64,000 nt of DNA from a bacterium. GTDB lineage: Bacteria > Orphanbacterota > Orphanbacteria > Orphanbacterales > Orphanbacteraceae. A program made the translations under genes and the position numbers. Below are positions 19,298-28,867 of this stretch, piece after piece. Position 1 is the first letter of the stretch. The number at the start of each line of letters is the position of its first letter. The notes beneath the pieces are model-generated. The model searched no databases. It saw nothing but the letters and a program-made list of their open reading frames with translations, and was not told the origin of the DNA. Where the stretch lies: contig JALGYY010000017.1 in the NCBI GenBank assembly GCA_025782575.1, forward strand, positions 932,857-996,856, in the 5' to 3' direction.

Positions 19298-21396
19298 TAC
19301 CGGAGATCGACCCGCATGGGAGAGAGACCGGATGGCCATTCCCCTTTCGCCACATTCTGATCGCCATCGAAGGCAAGGTAACCATATTTCCCATAGTGCG
19401 GAATCTTCCGTCCGATGGATGGGATCGAGGTGGCGTCGGCCGGTAAAAAGAGGCTCCAGGAAAGGTCAGGTGTCGCCGGGTGTGGCACTGTGAGAACAAG
19501 TGAGTGGTTCGAAGGGTCATGAAGCTCCCCATCGAGATTCCACGAGCCCTCTTCCAGCGCCGAGCCTGGCGGCAACGCCGCTGCGAATCGATCAGTGAAA
19601 CGAGTATCGCCAAAAAGCCAGACCGCTTGATCGGACGGAATCGTGTCGACCTCGGACTCGTCGGTGATTTCGAACCCGCCTGAGTCACCCCAGCCTTCGA
19701 TCATGGTGCGGAGCGCGTTTCGCTTCTCCTCTGATTCACTCGATGAGATGATGATCAGCGTTTTTTCCGCTCCCAATGTCTGTGACAATGCGGCGGGAAT
19801 CTCCGCGCGATAGAGTCTCCGAAATAAATCGAACTCGGGATCCACACCGATCGAAACGGGCCGGCTTCGCCCCTCCCAGTGGAATTCACTCTCCTCCCCG
19901 TCGAGAATGACGATCATATCTTCCGATCCGCCGTCCCACTCGATTCGAACGGGAACCTCTAACTCATAACAGGGCCTCTCCTGAGTGAGCCGCCCTTCGA
20001 GCAGGAAATGGCCATCCTCTTCTTTCACTCGACAATCCTGAACACCGATCACAGGCGCCCCTTCCCGTTCCACCCATTGCTCGAAGAATGTCTCCAGATT
20101 CTGACCACTCACTGTTTCGAATGACTCACGGATTTCCCGCCACGAGGAGACCTGAAACCGATTCCTTTTATAGAATGCCGCGAGGCTCTTTTTGAAAGGG
20201 ACCTCGCCGACACCACGTCTCAGCATATGAAAGACCATAGTGGCTTTGGAGTAACCGACCGCCTGAGTCGACGCTGAAGTACGGCTCCTGAATTCATTCA
20301 AGGGGAAATCTTTCTCGTCTTGCACGTAGTTCAGATACTTCCGAAGTTCGCCGCGCCTGTAGGATGCTGCGCTTCCTGCGCTTCGCTCCTCTTTGTACGC
20401 GTGATCCGCACCATAGCTCGTCAAGCCCTCACACCAGTTTCCCGCCTCCCAATCGACGTATACGCCGTTTCCCCACCAGTTGTGCAGGATTTCATGTCGG
20501 TAAGATGTATAGGGGATGAACGGCAGACGAATCACCGTACTTCCGAGCAGGGTAAACGAGGGCATGCCGTAACCTGTTTGCCAGAAGTTCTCGACAATTG
20601 CGAACTTGGGAAACGGATAGGAGCCGATCTCCGCTTCGTAAAGATCGATGTAACGGGACGTGAGAGGGACGTAGGTTTCCCATAGTTCGCCGGCATCGTC
20701 AGCCTCATACAGGAAGCCATAGATCGCGACGTCATTCAGATCGGACTCATAGAATCGATAGGGCCCCGCAATGAGATAGACCTCTTCATTGGGGACCGAC
20801 GACTCCCACCGACTGGTTCGCATCCCCCCGCGATCGGTGCGCGATTCGAGCGCACCCTGGCTCACAGACTCCCAGTAATCGGGAACGGTGACGAGAAGTT
20901 TGAATTCAAAAAGGGAGCCTGGAATGGTCGGGAGCCAGCAGGTACCACCATCCAGGTAGGCGCCGCGCCCTTCGATCAGGCCCGTGGTCGTCTCGAACGA
21001 GCGCGCATAGGCGGCCGATGGTGGATGAAGGGAATCCATTACGGTGCCCTCCGCCCGTAGATTGACCAGGGCTCTGGTCTCCATGCTCGCGGGAAGACTC
21101 GCCCGATATCGCACGACATGCGCCTCATCACCCTCTTCGGCGCCGACGACTCGCCAAGTAGCGCGCCGGTCTCCGACGTTCAGCTCTTTGATCTCCAGGT
21201 CGCGGTGAAACAGGAACTCAAAGCTGCTCCCCTCGATTCCTTCGACAGTGAATTGATCATCTAAGACCAGACGGGATGATCGGGGTGTGATTTCCGCGCT
21301 GATGACATGGGATACGATTGTCGGCTCCGCATTGACTACGGCGGCAGTCGCAAGAACCAGCATCAACATGATTCCGATAGTCGATCGAGCCATCAT
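19297..21396 (-). CDS. Exported M1-like (gluzincin) aminopeptidase family protein
   Basis: 699-aa secreted protein with signal peptide MMARSTIGIMLMLVLATAAV. The zinc motif HEILHNWWGN starts at residue 301, and the downstream glutamate lies in WCEGLTSY at about E323. That leaves 17 residues between the last His and the Glu, one fewer than the 18 usual in M1 peptidases. The N-terminal 250 residues are beta-rich as in M1 enzymes. The C-terminal 150 residues resemble no domain I can name. Its gene lies between the tandem membrane AP-superfamily genes (11 bp away) and the sulfatase-like gene (1-bp overlap). Activity is plausible but the spacing should be modelled. Confidence 0.8.
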   Translation of the reverse strand: MMARSTIGIMLMLVLATAAVVNAEPTIVSHVISAEITPRSSRLVLDDQFTVEGIEGSSFEFLFHRDLEIKELNVGDRRATWRVVGAEEGDEAHVVRYRASLPASMETRALVNLRAEGTVMDSLHPPSAAYARSFETTTGLIEGRGAYLDGGTCWLPTIPGSLFEFKLLVTVPDYWESVSQGALESRTDRGGMRTSRWESSVPNEEVYLIAGPYRFYESDLNDVAIYGFLYEADDAGELWETYVPLTSRYIDLYEAEIGSYPFPKFAIVENFWQTGYGMPSFTLLGSTVIRLPFIPYTSYRHEILHNWWGNGVYVDWEAGNWCEGLTSYGADHAYKEERSAGSAASYRRGELRKYLNYVQDEKDFPLNEFRSRTSASTQAVGYSKATMVFHMLRRGVGEVPFKKSLAAFYKRNRFQVSSWREIRESFETVSGQNLETFFEQWVEREGAPVIGVQDCRVKEEDGHFLLEGRLTQERPCYELEVPVRIEWDGGSEDMIVILDGEESEFHWEGRSRPVSIGVDPEFDLFRRLYRAEIPAALSQTLGAEKTLIIISSSESEEKRNALRTMIEGWGDSGGFEITDESEVDTIPSDQAVWLFGDTRFTDRFAAALPPGSALEEGSWNLDGELHDPSNHSLVLTVPHPATPDLSWSLFLPADATSIPSIGRKIPHYGKYGYLAFDGDQNVAKGEWPSGLSPMRVDLR

Positions 21397-21407
21397 CTCT
21401 TCCTTTA

Positions 21408-23684
21408 CTATTGGATGTAGCCGAGAGCCCGAAGCTCTTTTAGTACTGATTCATCTGCGCCTTCCGACGCGGGATCATCCTCGCCGGCGTCAGGCACCCC
21501 CCCCTCATACCGATCAATCCATGTAACAGGATTGGCAGCACGATACTTTTCGCTGAGGGCGCCCAGCATCACTTTCCCTTCCCACTCCAGAGACTGGGGA
21601 AGCCCGAGAAGATAGAAAAGGGTCGGCACGACGTCGTAGATGGTCGCCCCTCGAAACCTCTTTCCCTTTGCCGCGTTATCACCCGACAGAATCACGATCC
21701 CGTTGATCCTGTGATTGCCCGACTTGGGCGATCGTTTGGCGATCAGCGATACCGGAATCTCGCTTCCTGGAATTGCCATCACCCCGCCGAGAGCATCAAG
21801 GTTCAGTTCGGCTAAGAGATCCCCTTTACTCGACGTCTCGCCGGCATGGGGATCGCGCCGGATATCCAGGAAAACCGGTGTGCCGATACCGGTCCGAAGA
21901 CCTTTCAGTATGCGCTCCGCCTCGTCGAGGGCACGCGGGAAATCGGCAGGTGACACGATTCCCTCCTCTTCCCGCCCGATCAGGTTCACGAACAACTTCA
22001 GGACATGGGGGCGCTCCGAATCACGCCCTCCATGAAAGCGGGACTTCGAAAGTATGATCTTGCCGTCCGCCTCCGCCGCCCAACCGAGTGAAAGCAGGAG
22101 CGGCTTCGGTTGCACTGAAATCTGGCGGTCGTACCGGTAACCGCTTCCATGGTCGCTCACCACCATTACCGTCGTCATCGGTTCCATGCGGTCGAGGATT
22201 TCCCCGATACACTCATCTACGAACCGCGTGTACGAGTCGATGACTCGAGAGAGTTCGCTCATTTCGTCGCTCCCGATTTCGTAGAGCCAATCGGTCAGCT
22301 TGGGGTTATGCTCGGATCCGTAGAACTTGCGAAACTTGTGCTGGGTGGCGTCGGTTCCTCGAAAGTAGATCGCCATGACATCGGGTTGGCCTTCGTCGAT
22401 ACGCCGCAATGCGAAATCCTTCGTCACGAGATCGCGCAGGAATGTCTGATCGAGTACCTCGACCGCACTCTTCCTTAGATCCGACGCTCCCCGGTCATCT
22501 TCTCCCGGTTGATCACGCAACGGATCGTATGAAGTGAAACGATCCCGCATGTCCCCGATCCGCGGCCGGTAGTTATCGAGCAGGGAATCCAGAAACGGTT
22601 CGTAGCTATCAGGGAAGACGCGCTCGGGAATCGTGTGGTAGGTCGCCCGGTCTGTCAGCATCACTCCGCTCACCGAGTCGGGTGGCCATGACGGATACCA
22701 TGACAGAACATCGACCGGGAGATCGAGATCAGTCAGTACATCCCAATAGGTTGCTTTCTGGCGAATCCGGTTGGTCGTCGTCACCCATCGGCCCCGGGCC
22801 TCGGAATACGAGAGGAAATCGAATACGCGGTGATCCTCGGGACGTCGGGAGGTCGCCACGCTCGTCCAGACCTGGGGCGACTTGATCGGGGGAAGGGTCG
22901 ATCGCAATATGCCGGTGGAGCCGTTTTCAATCAGACGTGCGAGCGCCGGCAGTTCCCCCTTTTCGAAGAGGGGATCGAGGAGATCCCAACCTACGCCGTC
23001 CAGGCAGAGAATGATCACTTTTGAAGCATCCTGCCCGGGCATGATCATGTCCGCCCGATTGCGGCCCCGTTCGGCGATGGCACCTGCAATCGAGACGCAC
23101 AGGATGACGAACAGAATGGCGGTGAGCGCGGGGGCGATCCATGGTATTAGGAGGGCCTCTTTCCGCGGGACGGGACGGGAAATGATGAAAGATATGAGGC
23201 CGGCCGCCAGAAACGAGAGGAGCACCAGCACGAGAAACCCCACGCGGGCGGCGGAACCGGGCAGACGAAAATGGAGGAGCGCCAGAAGAGTGTAGCCGTA
23301 GAAAATGCCGCCCAGTACGACTGTGGAAAGCAGAAAAGTAATGGACCGGCCGTCGGGGCGGCGACCGGCGGCACGGGAAATCAGACCGTGCGCGAGGCCG
23401 GCAAGTGCCCCGGCCAGAGCTCCTCCAAGAGCATAGACTAGAAAGAGATGGAACGGGCTATCCAGGGCGCGCGCAACGGCACCGGAAAGAATCCGCCGGC
23501 TCACTTCGATGATCAGTTCATTGCCGACCAGAGTGTAATTGGGGAACGGGTACTCCAGATAGCAGACGAGAAAACCGACCAACGCGCCGTAGATGAGACC
23601 GACCGCCGTTCCTGCTCGCCAATGTTTTCCCAACACTCGCCAGATCCTTCCCGCGTTCTCGGGAAACAGACTCCCGGGCAGCAA
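21408..23684 (-). CDS. Membrane-anchored AP-superfamily phosphodiesterase with LGY tail (copy 2)
   Basis: 758-aa protein. About 215 N-terminal residues form five or six TM helices, followed by a periplasmic AP-superfamily domain with intact blocks: ILCLDGVGWD, SPQVWTSVATS (Thr nucleophile), YFRGTDATQHKF, VVSDHGSGY and GNHRINGIVIL. It ends in LKELRALGYIQ. It is a clear paralogue of the gene directly upstream: same architecture, shared phrases such as VWTSVATSRRPEDH and VDVLSWYPSWPPDS. The TTG at 23684 follows immediately after the upstream TAA; a GTG 17 codons later, with GGAAGG before it, is an alternative start. Confidence 0.85.
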   Translation of the reverse strand: MLPGSLFPENAGRIWRVLGKHWRAGTAVGLIYGALVGFLVCYLEYPFPNYTLVGNELIIEVSRRILSGAVARALDSPFHLFLVYALGGALAGALAGLAHGLISRAAGRRPDGRSITFLLSTVVLGGIFYGYTLLALLHFRLPGSAARVGFLVLVLLSFLAAGLISFIISRPVPRKEALLIPWIAPALTAILFVILCVSIAGAIAERGRNRADMIMPGQDASKVIILCLDGVGWDLLDPLFEKGELPALARLIENGSTGILRSTLPPIKSPQVWTSVATSRRPEDHRVFDFLSYSEARGRWVTTTNRIRQKATYWDVLTDLDLPVDVLSWYPSWPPDSVSGVMLTDRATYHTIPERVFPDSYEPFLDSLLDNYRPRIGDMRDRFTSYDPLRDQPGEDDRGASDLRKSAVEVLDQTFLRDLVTKDFALRRIDEGQPDVMAIYFRGTDATQHKFRKFYGSEHNPKLTDWLYEIGSDEMSELSRVIDSYTRFVDECIGEILDRMEPMTTVMVVSDHGSGYRYDRQISVQPKPLLLSLGWAAEADGKIILSKSRFHGGRDSERPHVLKLFVNLIGREEEGIVSPADFPRALDEAERILKGLRTGIGTPVFLDIRRDPHAGETSSKGDLLAELNLDALGGVMAIPGSEIPVSLIAKRSPKSGNHRINGIVILSGDNAAKGKRFRGATIYDVVPTLFYLLGLPQSLEWEGKVMLGALSEKYRAANPVTWIDRYEGGVPDAGEDDPASEGADESVLKELRALGYIQ

Positions 23685-25931
23685 TTAGTCAATATAACCC
23701 AGGGCGCGAAGCTCTTCCATCACGCTTTCCTCCCCCCCCGATCCCTCTGCCGCGTGTCCGGAACCGCCGCCGGTTCCGTCGTAGGATCTTACATATCGAA
23801 CCGGTCGACCGTGCCGCCATTCGCCGTCCAATGCGTCGAGAATCGGCTTCCCTTCCCAGGCCAGCGAAAGTGGGAGCCCCATCAGATGGAAGAGGGTGGG
23901 CACTACATCGTAGACCGTCGCTCCCCGGACTCGTCCCCCCTGATTAGACGGCGTCCCGGCGAGGACGAATACTCCCCCCATCCTGTGATTTCCGGAGCGA
24001 GAAAACCGGGCGACCTCTTCTGTAATCGCCACAAGAGAGTCGCCAATCGCGATCTCTCCTCCCACGGCGCCCGCGTTGATCCTGCAAACGAGATCGCCGT
24101 TACTGTACCGGGTGCCCGCACGCTTCCCCATTTCCACAGATGAAAAAACGGCATCACCACCTGTGGTGCGGAGCCCGCCGAGCCGGTCGAGCATTTGGGC
24201 GATTAGTTTTTCATACTCGGTCCGCGAAACGGTCCCCGATGTGTGCCTGCCGACCAGGTTGACATGAATTCGAAGGGAATTCGTCTTCGCTTTGTCCCAG
24301 TGGGCAACGACTTTCGATCCGGCCCTGTCAATCCGATTGCCCTCCCCTTTCGCCCAACCGAGAAGACGGAGCAGCCGGCCTTCCTGCAGGTGGCTCTGCC
24401 GGTCATACGAGTAGCCGCTCGCATGGTCGGAGACCAGAAGGACCGCTGTATTCTCTCCGGATAGATCGAGAATCGAACCGATCTCCCTGTCGACGTAGCG
24501 CAGGTAAGCGTTCACGATATCGCCAAAAAACCCCATCTCCTGATCTGTCATTTCGAATAGACGGCTCGCCAGCCAGGGATCGTTTCTAGCTGCGTGATAC
24601 TTGCGGAATTCGTGTTGCACCGTGTCGGTACCCCGGAAATAGACGGTGAGGAGATCGGGTTGACGCTTTCTCATGATCCGTCTCGCCAGGGCGGACGTGA
24701 CGAGATCCCGCAGATAGGACTGGTCGAGTATGTACATATCGAATCGACGGAGCGCGGCCGGGCCGTTCGAACCAAGGTCATCTTCGTCTTCATCCGGCAC
24801 GTAGCTCGTCAGATCCAGGCGAAGCGCCGGCAGGCGCGACCGGAAGTCCGTGAGCAACGTGTCGAGTACCGGTTCCAGCTGCTCCGGAAACACTCGTCCT
24901 GTCACGTTGGGATAAGTGGCTCGATCGGACAGCATGATTCCGGGAATGGAGTCGACCGGCCATGATGGATACCACGATAATAGGTCGACGGTGAGACCGA
25001 GACTCCCGATGATCTCCCAGAAAGTCGGTTGGAGACGGTGCTTGTTCGTTACCGGAATAAACCTGCCCGGCTGGCTCGATTCAGTGATGAATCCCTGGAT
25101 ACCATGATCTTCGGGGCGACGAGAAGTGGCGACGCTCGTCCAGACGACGGGTGATTCAATCGGCGGCAGGAGTGAACGGAGCACGCCGCAACTTCCATTG
25201 GCAATCAGTCTGTCCAGGTTAGGGAGATCGCCGGTACCGAGAAGCGGTTTGATTGTCGGCCAGTCTATGCCATCCACTGCGAACAGAATGATTTTGTGCG
25301 ACGGTTCGCCGAAGGTCGGGTAGTCGATCAGTGATGCACGCCGCGCGCGGTTCTCCGTAACTATCGTAAGGGCAAATAGAACGAGGAGACCGGAGAACAC
25401 CAGAACAGGGATCCGGCGAGATCGGACGGGTTCGCGCAGGGGGAGGAGTCTGCCGGCGAGCCAGCCGACACCGGTTGCGAGAAGCAGCGCCGCCAGAAAG
25501 AAGGCCACCCAGAGCGGTTGCCACATGCGGGGGGGGACTTGAAGCGTCCGCACCATGACCGCCGGATAGAAAAAGAGCAGAAACGTGGCGAGTGTCGTGA
25601 GCGGGATCCGGAAACGCGTTCGTCTGCCGGGGCTGATCCGGAACGCCGCCGCCGCGATCTGAACGAGGAGACCGAGCGCTCCCCCGGCGAGTGCGCCCGA
25701 AAGAGCGTAAAGCAGAAAGAGAGGATAGGGGCGGTCGGCAAGTGAAGCGACTTCGCCCGGGACAATCGTCCGGAGCGCCTCGATCAGGAGGGCGTTCCCG
25801 GCGACCGTATAAGTCGAAAAGGGTATTTCCAGCAGGGCGAAGAAAAGCCCGGCAAGGGCGCCCGTAAGCAACCCCGCGGCGAGACCGGCCTGCAGGTATC
25901 GATCCTTGCTCATGCCGAGTGATGGTAACAT
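23685..25931 (-). CDS. Membrane-anchored AP-superfamily phosphodiesterase with LGY tail (copy 1)
   Basis: 748-aa paralogue of the following gene and probably the first gene of the 25.9-14.7 kb minus operon. About six TM helices (residues 15-200) precede the catalytic domain with LFAVDGIDWP, SPVVWTSVATS, YFRGTDTVQHEF, LVSDHASGY (the usual Gly after DH is Ala) and GNHRMGGVFVL. The tail MEELRALGYID ends the protein. ATG 25931 is chosen; a second ATG lies six codons in. The membrane part plus an external AP-type domain recalls lipid- or glycan-modifying phosphotransferases, but the TM region is not that of LtaS or EptA, and the substrate is unknown. Confidence 0.85.
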   Translation of the reverse strand: MLPSLGMSKDRYLQAGLAAGLLTGALAGLFFALLEIPFSTYTVAGNALLIEALRTIVPGEVASLADRPYPLFLLYALSGALAGGALGLLVQIAAAAFRISPGRRTRFRIPLTTLATFLLFFYPAVMVRTLQVPPRMWQPLWVAFFLAALLLATGVGWLAGRLLPLREPVRSRRIPVLVFSGLLVLFALTIVTENRARRASLIDYPTFGEPSHKIILFAVDGIDWPTIKPLLGTGDLPNLDRLIANGSCGVLRSLLPPIESPVVWTSVATSRRPEDHGIQGFITESSQPGRFIPVTNKHRLQPTFWEIIGSLGLTVDLLSWYPSWPVDSIPGIMLSDRATYPNVTGRVFPEQLEPVLDTLLTDFRSRLPALRLDLTSYVPDEDEDDLGSNGPAALRRFDMYILDQSYLRDLVTSALARRIMRKRQPDLLTVYFRGTDTVQHEFRKYHAARNDPWLASRLFEMTDQEMGFFGDIVNAYLRYVDREIGSILDLSGENTAVLLVSDHASGYSYDRQSHLQEGRLLRLLGWAKGEGNRIDRAGSKVVAHWDKAKTNSLRIHVNLVGRHTSGTVSRTEYEKLIAQMLDRLGGLRTTGGDAVFSSVEMGKRAGTRYSNGDLVCRINAGAVGGEIAIGDSLVAITEEVARFSRSGNHRMGGVFVLAGTPSNQGGRVRGATVYDVVPTLFHLMGLPLSLAWEGKPILDALDGEWRHGRPVRYVRSYDGTGGGSGHAAEGSGGEESVMEELRALGYID

Positions 25932-25982
25932 AGCGTTGCTGCGACGGCACGAGCAGGTGCCACCCTCTCGCCCTCAATTTGG

Positions 25983-25988
25983 TATACT
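25983..25988 (+). promoter_or_regulatory. Candidate -10 element (TATACT) for the M28 peptidase gene
   Basis: TATACT ends 8 bp before the ATG at 25997, and no Shine-Dalgarno sequence is seen between them. Transcription would then begin at or next to the start codon, as in leaderless mRNAs. The 65-bp gap to the divergent gene leaves little room for another promoter. No good -35 match is present, so confidence is low. Confidence 0.3.
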
Positions 25989-25996
25989 CGCTCGTA

Positions 25997-28687
25997 ATGA
26001 ATGATCGATCGGACGTAACCATATTCCAGGCTGTTGTAATTGCGCTGCTCTTCCTGGTTTCTACAGCCGGGGCGGGTGCTCCCCCTCACGACTCGCTTGA
26101 TGATCCGAATCCCGCCGAACAACCATTTCACGGGCATGGGACTGTTACGCCCCTCCGCATTCTTTCTCCCGATTATGCCAAGCAGGCTGAACCGAACCCG
26201 CTCCTGGCCGGCGCGATCGAGCAGATCGATCGTGACTCCCTCTATCGAACCGTGGCCGATCTCGAAGCGTTCGGCACGCGCTACGAATTCGCCGCCGAAC
26301 AGGAGAGTGCGGCGGTCTATCTGGCGGACCGGTTCTCCGCCCTGGGGTATGAAGCCCGGTTCCACCACTACAACCTGACCACATGGGACGTGCGCGCCGT
26401 TTCGTTCGCTGATTCTTTCGTCGGCTGGATGGCCATGACCCGGACCGGACCGAACGATTCGACTGTCATGCTCTCATCGATCGATGGAGGGCGGTCATGG
26501 GATCCTGTATTCGAAGCGGAACTCGCCGTCTATGGACTCGCGGCAATCAGCCCCGCTCTTGCCTGGGCGGGCGGAACGGCCGGACGGCTTTACAGATGGG
26601 ATGGGGACTCCTGGTCACTTGACAGAACTCTGGGAGACTCCCGTCTGATCGCGATCGACTTCATGGATCAAGATAATGGCATGGTCGCGGGAAGGAACGG
26701 CCTCGTCTGGAAGACGGAAGACGGCGGCGTGACCTGGCAGGAAATCTCGATCCCGGGCGCGATTCTCTATGACATCGAATACCTCGATTCAGTGACTGTG
26801 TGGACGTGTGGCACATCGGGACGGATCTGGCGCTATGACGGCGCCGACTGGACAGTTGTATCGACGCCATCCAACAAAACTGTGCGAAGCCTCGACTTTG
26901 CCGGACCCGGTTTCGGGTTCGCGGCCACCAGCGGAACTGACGGCCTTCTCTGGGACGGCTCGACCTGGAGTTCTCTCCCGATAGATTACAAGGAGGGCCA
27001 GGTGGTCGCCGTGCAGGGGGATTCCACCGTCTGGCTCGTCGTCCATCCTCTTCTCACCGTGGTTCTCCGATCCGAGAACCGGGGAACCACATGGGAGGAA
27101 GTGGAGTTTCCATTCGGGCTCAACTGGCGTTCGTTTAACGCCGTTCACCTGGAAAATGACGGGGGTGTTTTTCTGGCCGGTTTCGACGGCATGATCGTCG
27201 GCCGGTCGGATAATAATGCCGGCTGGAAGATCCCCGACCTTCCTCTCCGCGTGGCTCATCCTTCGCGCAATGTATACGCGGAGAAGCGGGGTCTGGAGCA
27301 GCCCGACCAGTACGTCATTCTGTCGGGCCACTATGACTCGATTATTCAGAACGGTCTCGCCGATCCTCTCGAATATGCTCCGGGCGCGGATGATGACGCC
27401 AGCGGTATCGCCGCCATCCTCGAAGCGGCTCGGGTGCTCGCTGACGTTCCCACTTCCCGGTCCATTCGATTCCTTTGCTTTTCGGGCGAAGAGCTCGGGC
27501 TTCTCGGGAGCATCGCCTATGTAACGGAATTGAAAGAAGCGGGAGCGGAGATCTTCGCCGATCTGCAGATCGACATGATCGCATTTTCCGACGACGGACC
27601 GCTCCGGGTAATCGCGAACGATCCGTCCGAGTGGATTCTTGATCGTGCGATCCCTCTCGGTGAGGCCTACTCTGAGAGCCTCGACATCTCGTATCAGATT
27701 TCTCCTGAAGAGACTTTCAGCGATCACGCCCCTTTCTGGGCGAACGGCTACAGCGCGGTGCAGATCAGCGAGACCATACTCCCTCTCACCAATGCGCTTC
27801 ATACCCCGGGCGACACGATCGGCCATCTCGACTTCGACTTCGCGTACCGGTCGACGAGACTGGCGACCGCTCTTGCGGCCGATCTTGCAGGAGTGATGCA
27901 ACCTTTGGATAGTCCGGCCGACATCATTGCCCAGGGGGTGTGCGGCGGTGTCTCGATAACATGGTCCCTCGTACAAGGGGCGGCGGAATACGCCATTCTG
28001 CGTGACGGAATCGTGATCGATACTTCGTTCGGACTCCCCCCAGTCTACTTCGATCAGGGAGCGATTGAGAATGTCCAGCATGAGTATGAAGTCGAAACAA
28101 GAGCGGCAGGACAGACAGCCGGCCGGTCCATTTCGGTTCCCGCCATGCGGCCTTACAATCGTCCCGGGGCGCCCGAGGGCTTTTCGGTTAACCAGAGTGG
28201 GCAGCTCTCTGTCGTTCTCAGTTGGGAACCGCTCCTGACCGCCGATGAACTTCGTGTCTTCAAAGACGGGGAACAGATCGCCTCGTTGCCGGGAAATGCG
28301 GTTGAATGGACCGATCCTGATGGATGTTGTGGCCAGGTTACCTATGAAGTTGTTGCGTTCAACTCGTGCGGTGCGAGCAGGGAAAAAGCGGCCGATTCTC
28401 TAGTAACTGCACCCGCCGGGTTCGTCCCTTACCCTAACCCGGCGGCAGCTACTATGGCATTCCCCTTCCGACGCACATCAGGTGGGGAGACGGCTCTCAC
28501 TATCTACGACGCTGCAGGACGCGAGGTGCGCCGGATTCTCGCTCCGGCCGGTCAGTCAGGAACAACGGCCGAACTGATCTGGGACCTCAAGGGCTCGGAC
28601 GATCGAGTTGTTTCGCCCGGCATCTATTTCGCTCGCATTAAAAACGGCTCTGCGGTGACCACCAGAAAAATCGTGGTTGTGCGCTAA
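25997..28687 (+). CDS. Secreted M28-family metallopeptidase with inserted beta-propeller and FlgD-like C-terminal domain
   Basis: 896-aa secreted zinc peptidase. Signal peptide (MNDRSDVTIFQAVVIALL...) is followed by an M28-type N-terminal region (to about 130). Next comes a block of roughly 280 residues with YCF48/BNR-like propeller repeats (GGRSWDP, DGGVTWQEI, NRGTTWEEV), then the catalytic part with SGHYDS, APGADDDASG, FSGEELGLLGS, DMIAFSDD and SDHAPFW, which supply the two-zinc ligand set. Fibronectin-like repeats follow, and the C-terminus (FVPYPNP..., LTIYDAAGREVRRI, GIYFARI) is a FlgD-like domain used for secretion or surface attachment in related phyla. The ATG at 25997 is preferred to the TTG six codons upstream. 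Confidence 0.85.
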   Translation: MNDRSDVTIFQAVVIALLFLVSTAGAGAPPHDSLDDPNPAEQPFHGHGTVTPLRILSPDYAKQAEPNPLLAGAIEQIDRDSLYRTVADLEAFGTRYEFAAEQESAAVYLADRFSALGYEARFHHYNLTTWDVRAVSFADSFVGWMAMTRTGPNDSTVMLSSIDGGRSWDPVFEAELAVYGLAAISPALAWAGGTAGRLYRWDGDSWSLDRTLGDSRLIAIDFMDQDNGMVAGRNGLVWKTEDGGVTWQEISIPGAILYDIEYLDSVTVWTCGTSGRIWRYDGADWTVVSTPSNKTVRSLDFAGPGFGFAATSGTDGLLWDGSTWSSLPIDYKEGQVVAVQGDSTVWLVVHPLLTVVLRSENRGTTWEEVEFPFGLNWRSFNAVHLENDGGVFLAGFDGMIVGRSDNNAGWKIPDLPLRVAHPSRNVYAEKRGLEQPDQYVILSGHYDSIIQNGLADPLEYAPGADDDASGIAAILEAARVLADVPTSRSIRFLCFSGEELGLLGSIAYVTELKEAGAEIFADLQIDMIAFSDDGPLRVIANDPSEWILDRAIPLGEAYSESLDISYQISPEETFSDHAPFWANGYSAVQISETILPLTNALHTPGDTIGHLDFDFAYRSTRLATALAADLAGVMQPLDSPADIIAQGVCGGVSITWSLVQGAAEYAILRDGIVIDTSFGLPPVYFDQGAIENVQHEYEVETRAAGQTAGRSISVPAMRPYNRPGAPEGFSVNQSGQLSVVLSWEPLLTADELRVFKDGEQIASLPGNAVEWTDPDGCCGQVTYEVVAFNSCGASREKAADSLVTAPAGFVPYPNPAAATMAFPFRRTSGGETALTIYDAAGREVRRILAPAGQSGTTAELIWDLKGSDDRVVSPGIYFARIKNGSAVTTRKIVVVR

Positions 28688-28742
28688 CCCGGATTTCTCA
28701 TCAGCTTTCGCCGCAAGGAGAAATCGATGAACGTGCCCCGCT

Positions 28743-28812
28743 AATTCTGGGGACACAATACGCATCTCTACCAATACCGTGCGTGGGAATTGCGTATTGT
28801 GTCCCCGGAATT
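28743..28812. repeat. Palindromic REP/MITE-like element
   Basis: Two 22-bp arms (28743-28764 and 28791-28812) are reverse complements with one G-T wobble position and a 26-bp spacer, so the transcript would fold into a long hairpin. Each arm contains GGGGACACAATACG. The same core occurs in the inverted repeat at 41718-41805, so this is a repeated element. Sequences of this kind often flank REP-associated tyrosine (Y1) transposases and move in trans. No transposase gene is next to it. It lies in the 180-bp gap between the M28 peptidase and cytochrome genes. Confidence 0.75.
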
Positions 28813-28867
28813 CATTGGCTAGACTCGTCGTGTTAATGGCATCTCAAACCAGGAGGCCACCAGGCAG

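Noticed and set aside
26789-28081. 430-codon open frame on the minus strand
   Set aside because: Antisense to the M28 peptidase catalytic region; high R/H content typical of a shadow frame in GC-rich DNA.
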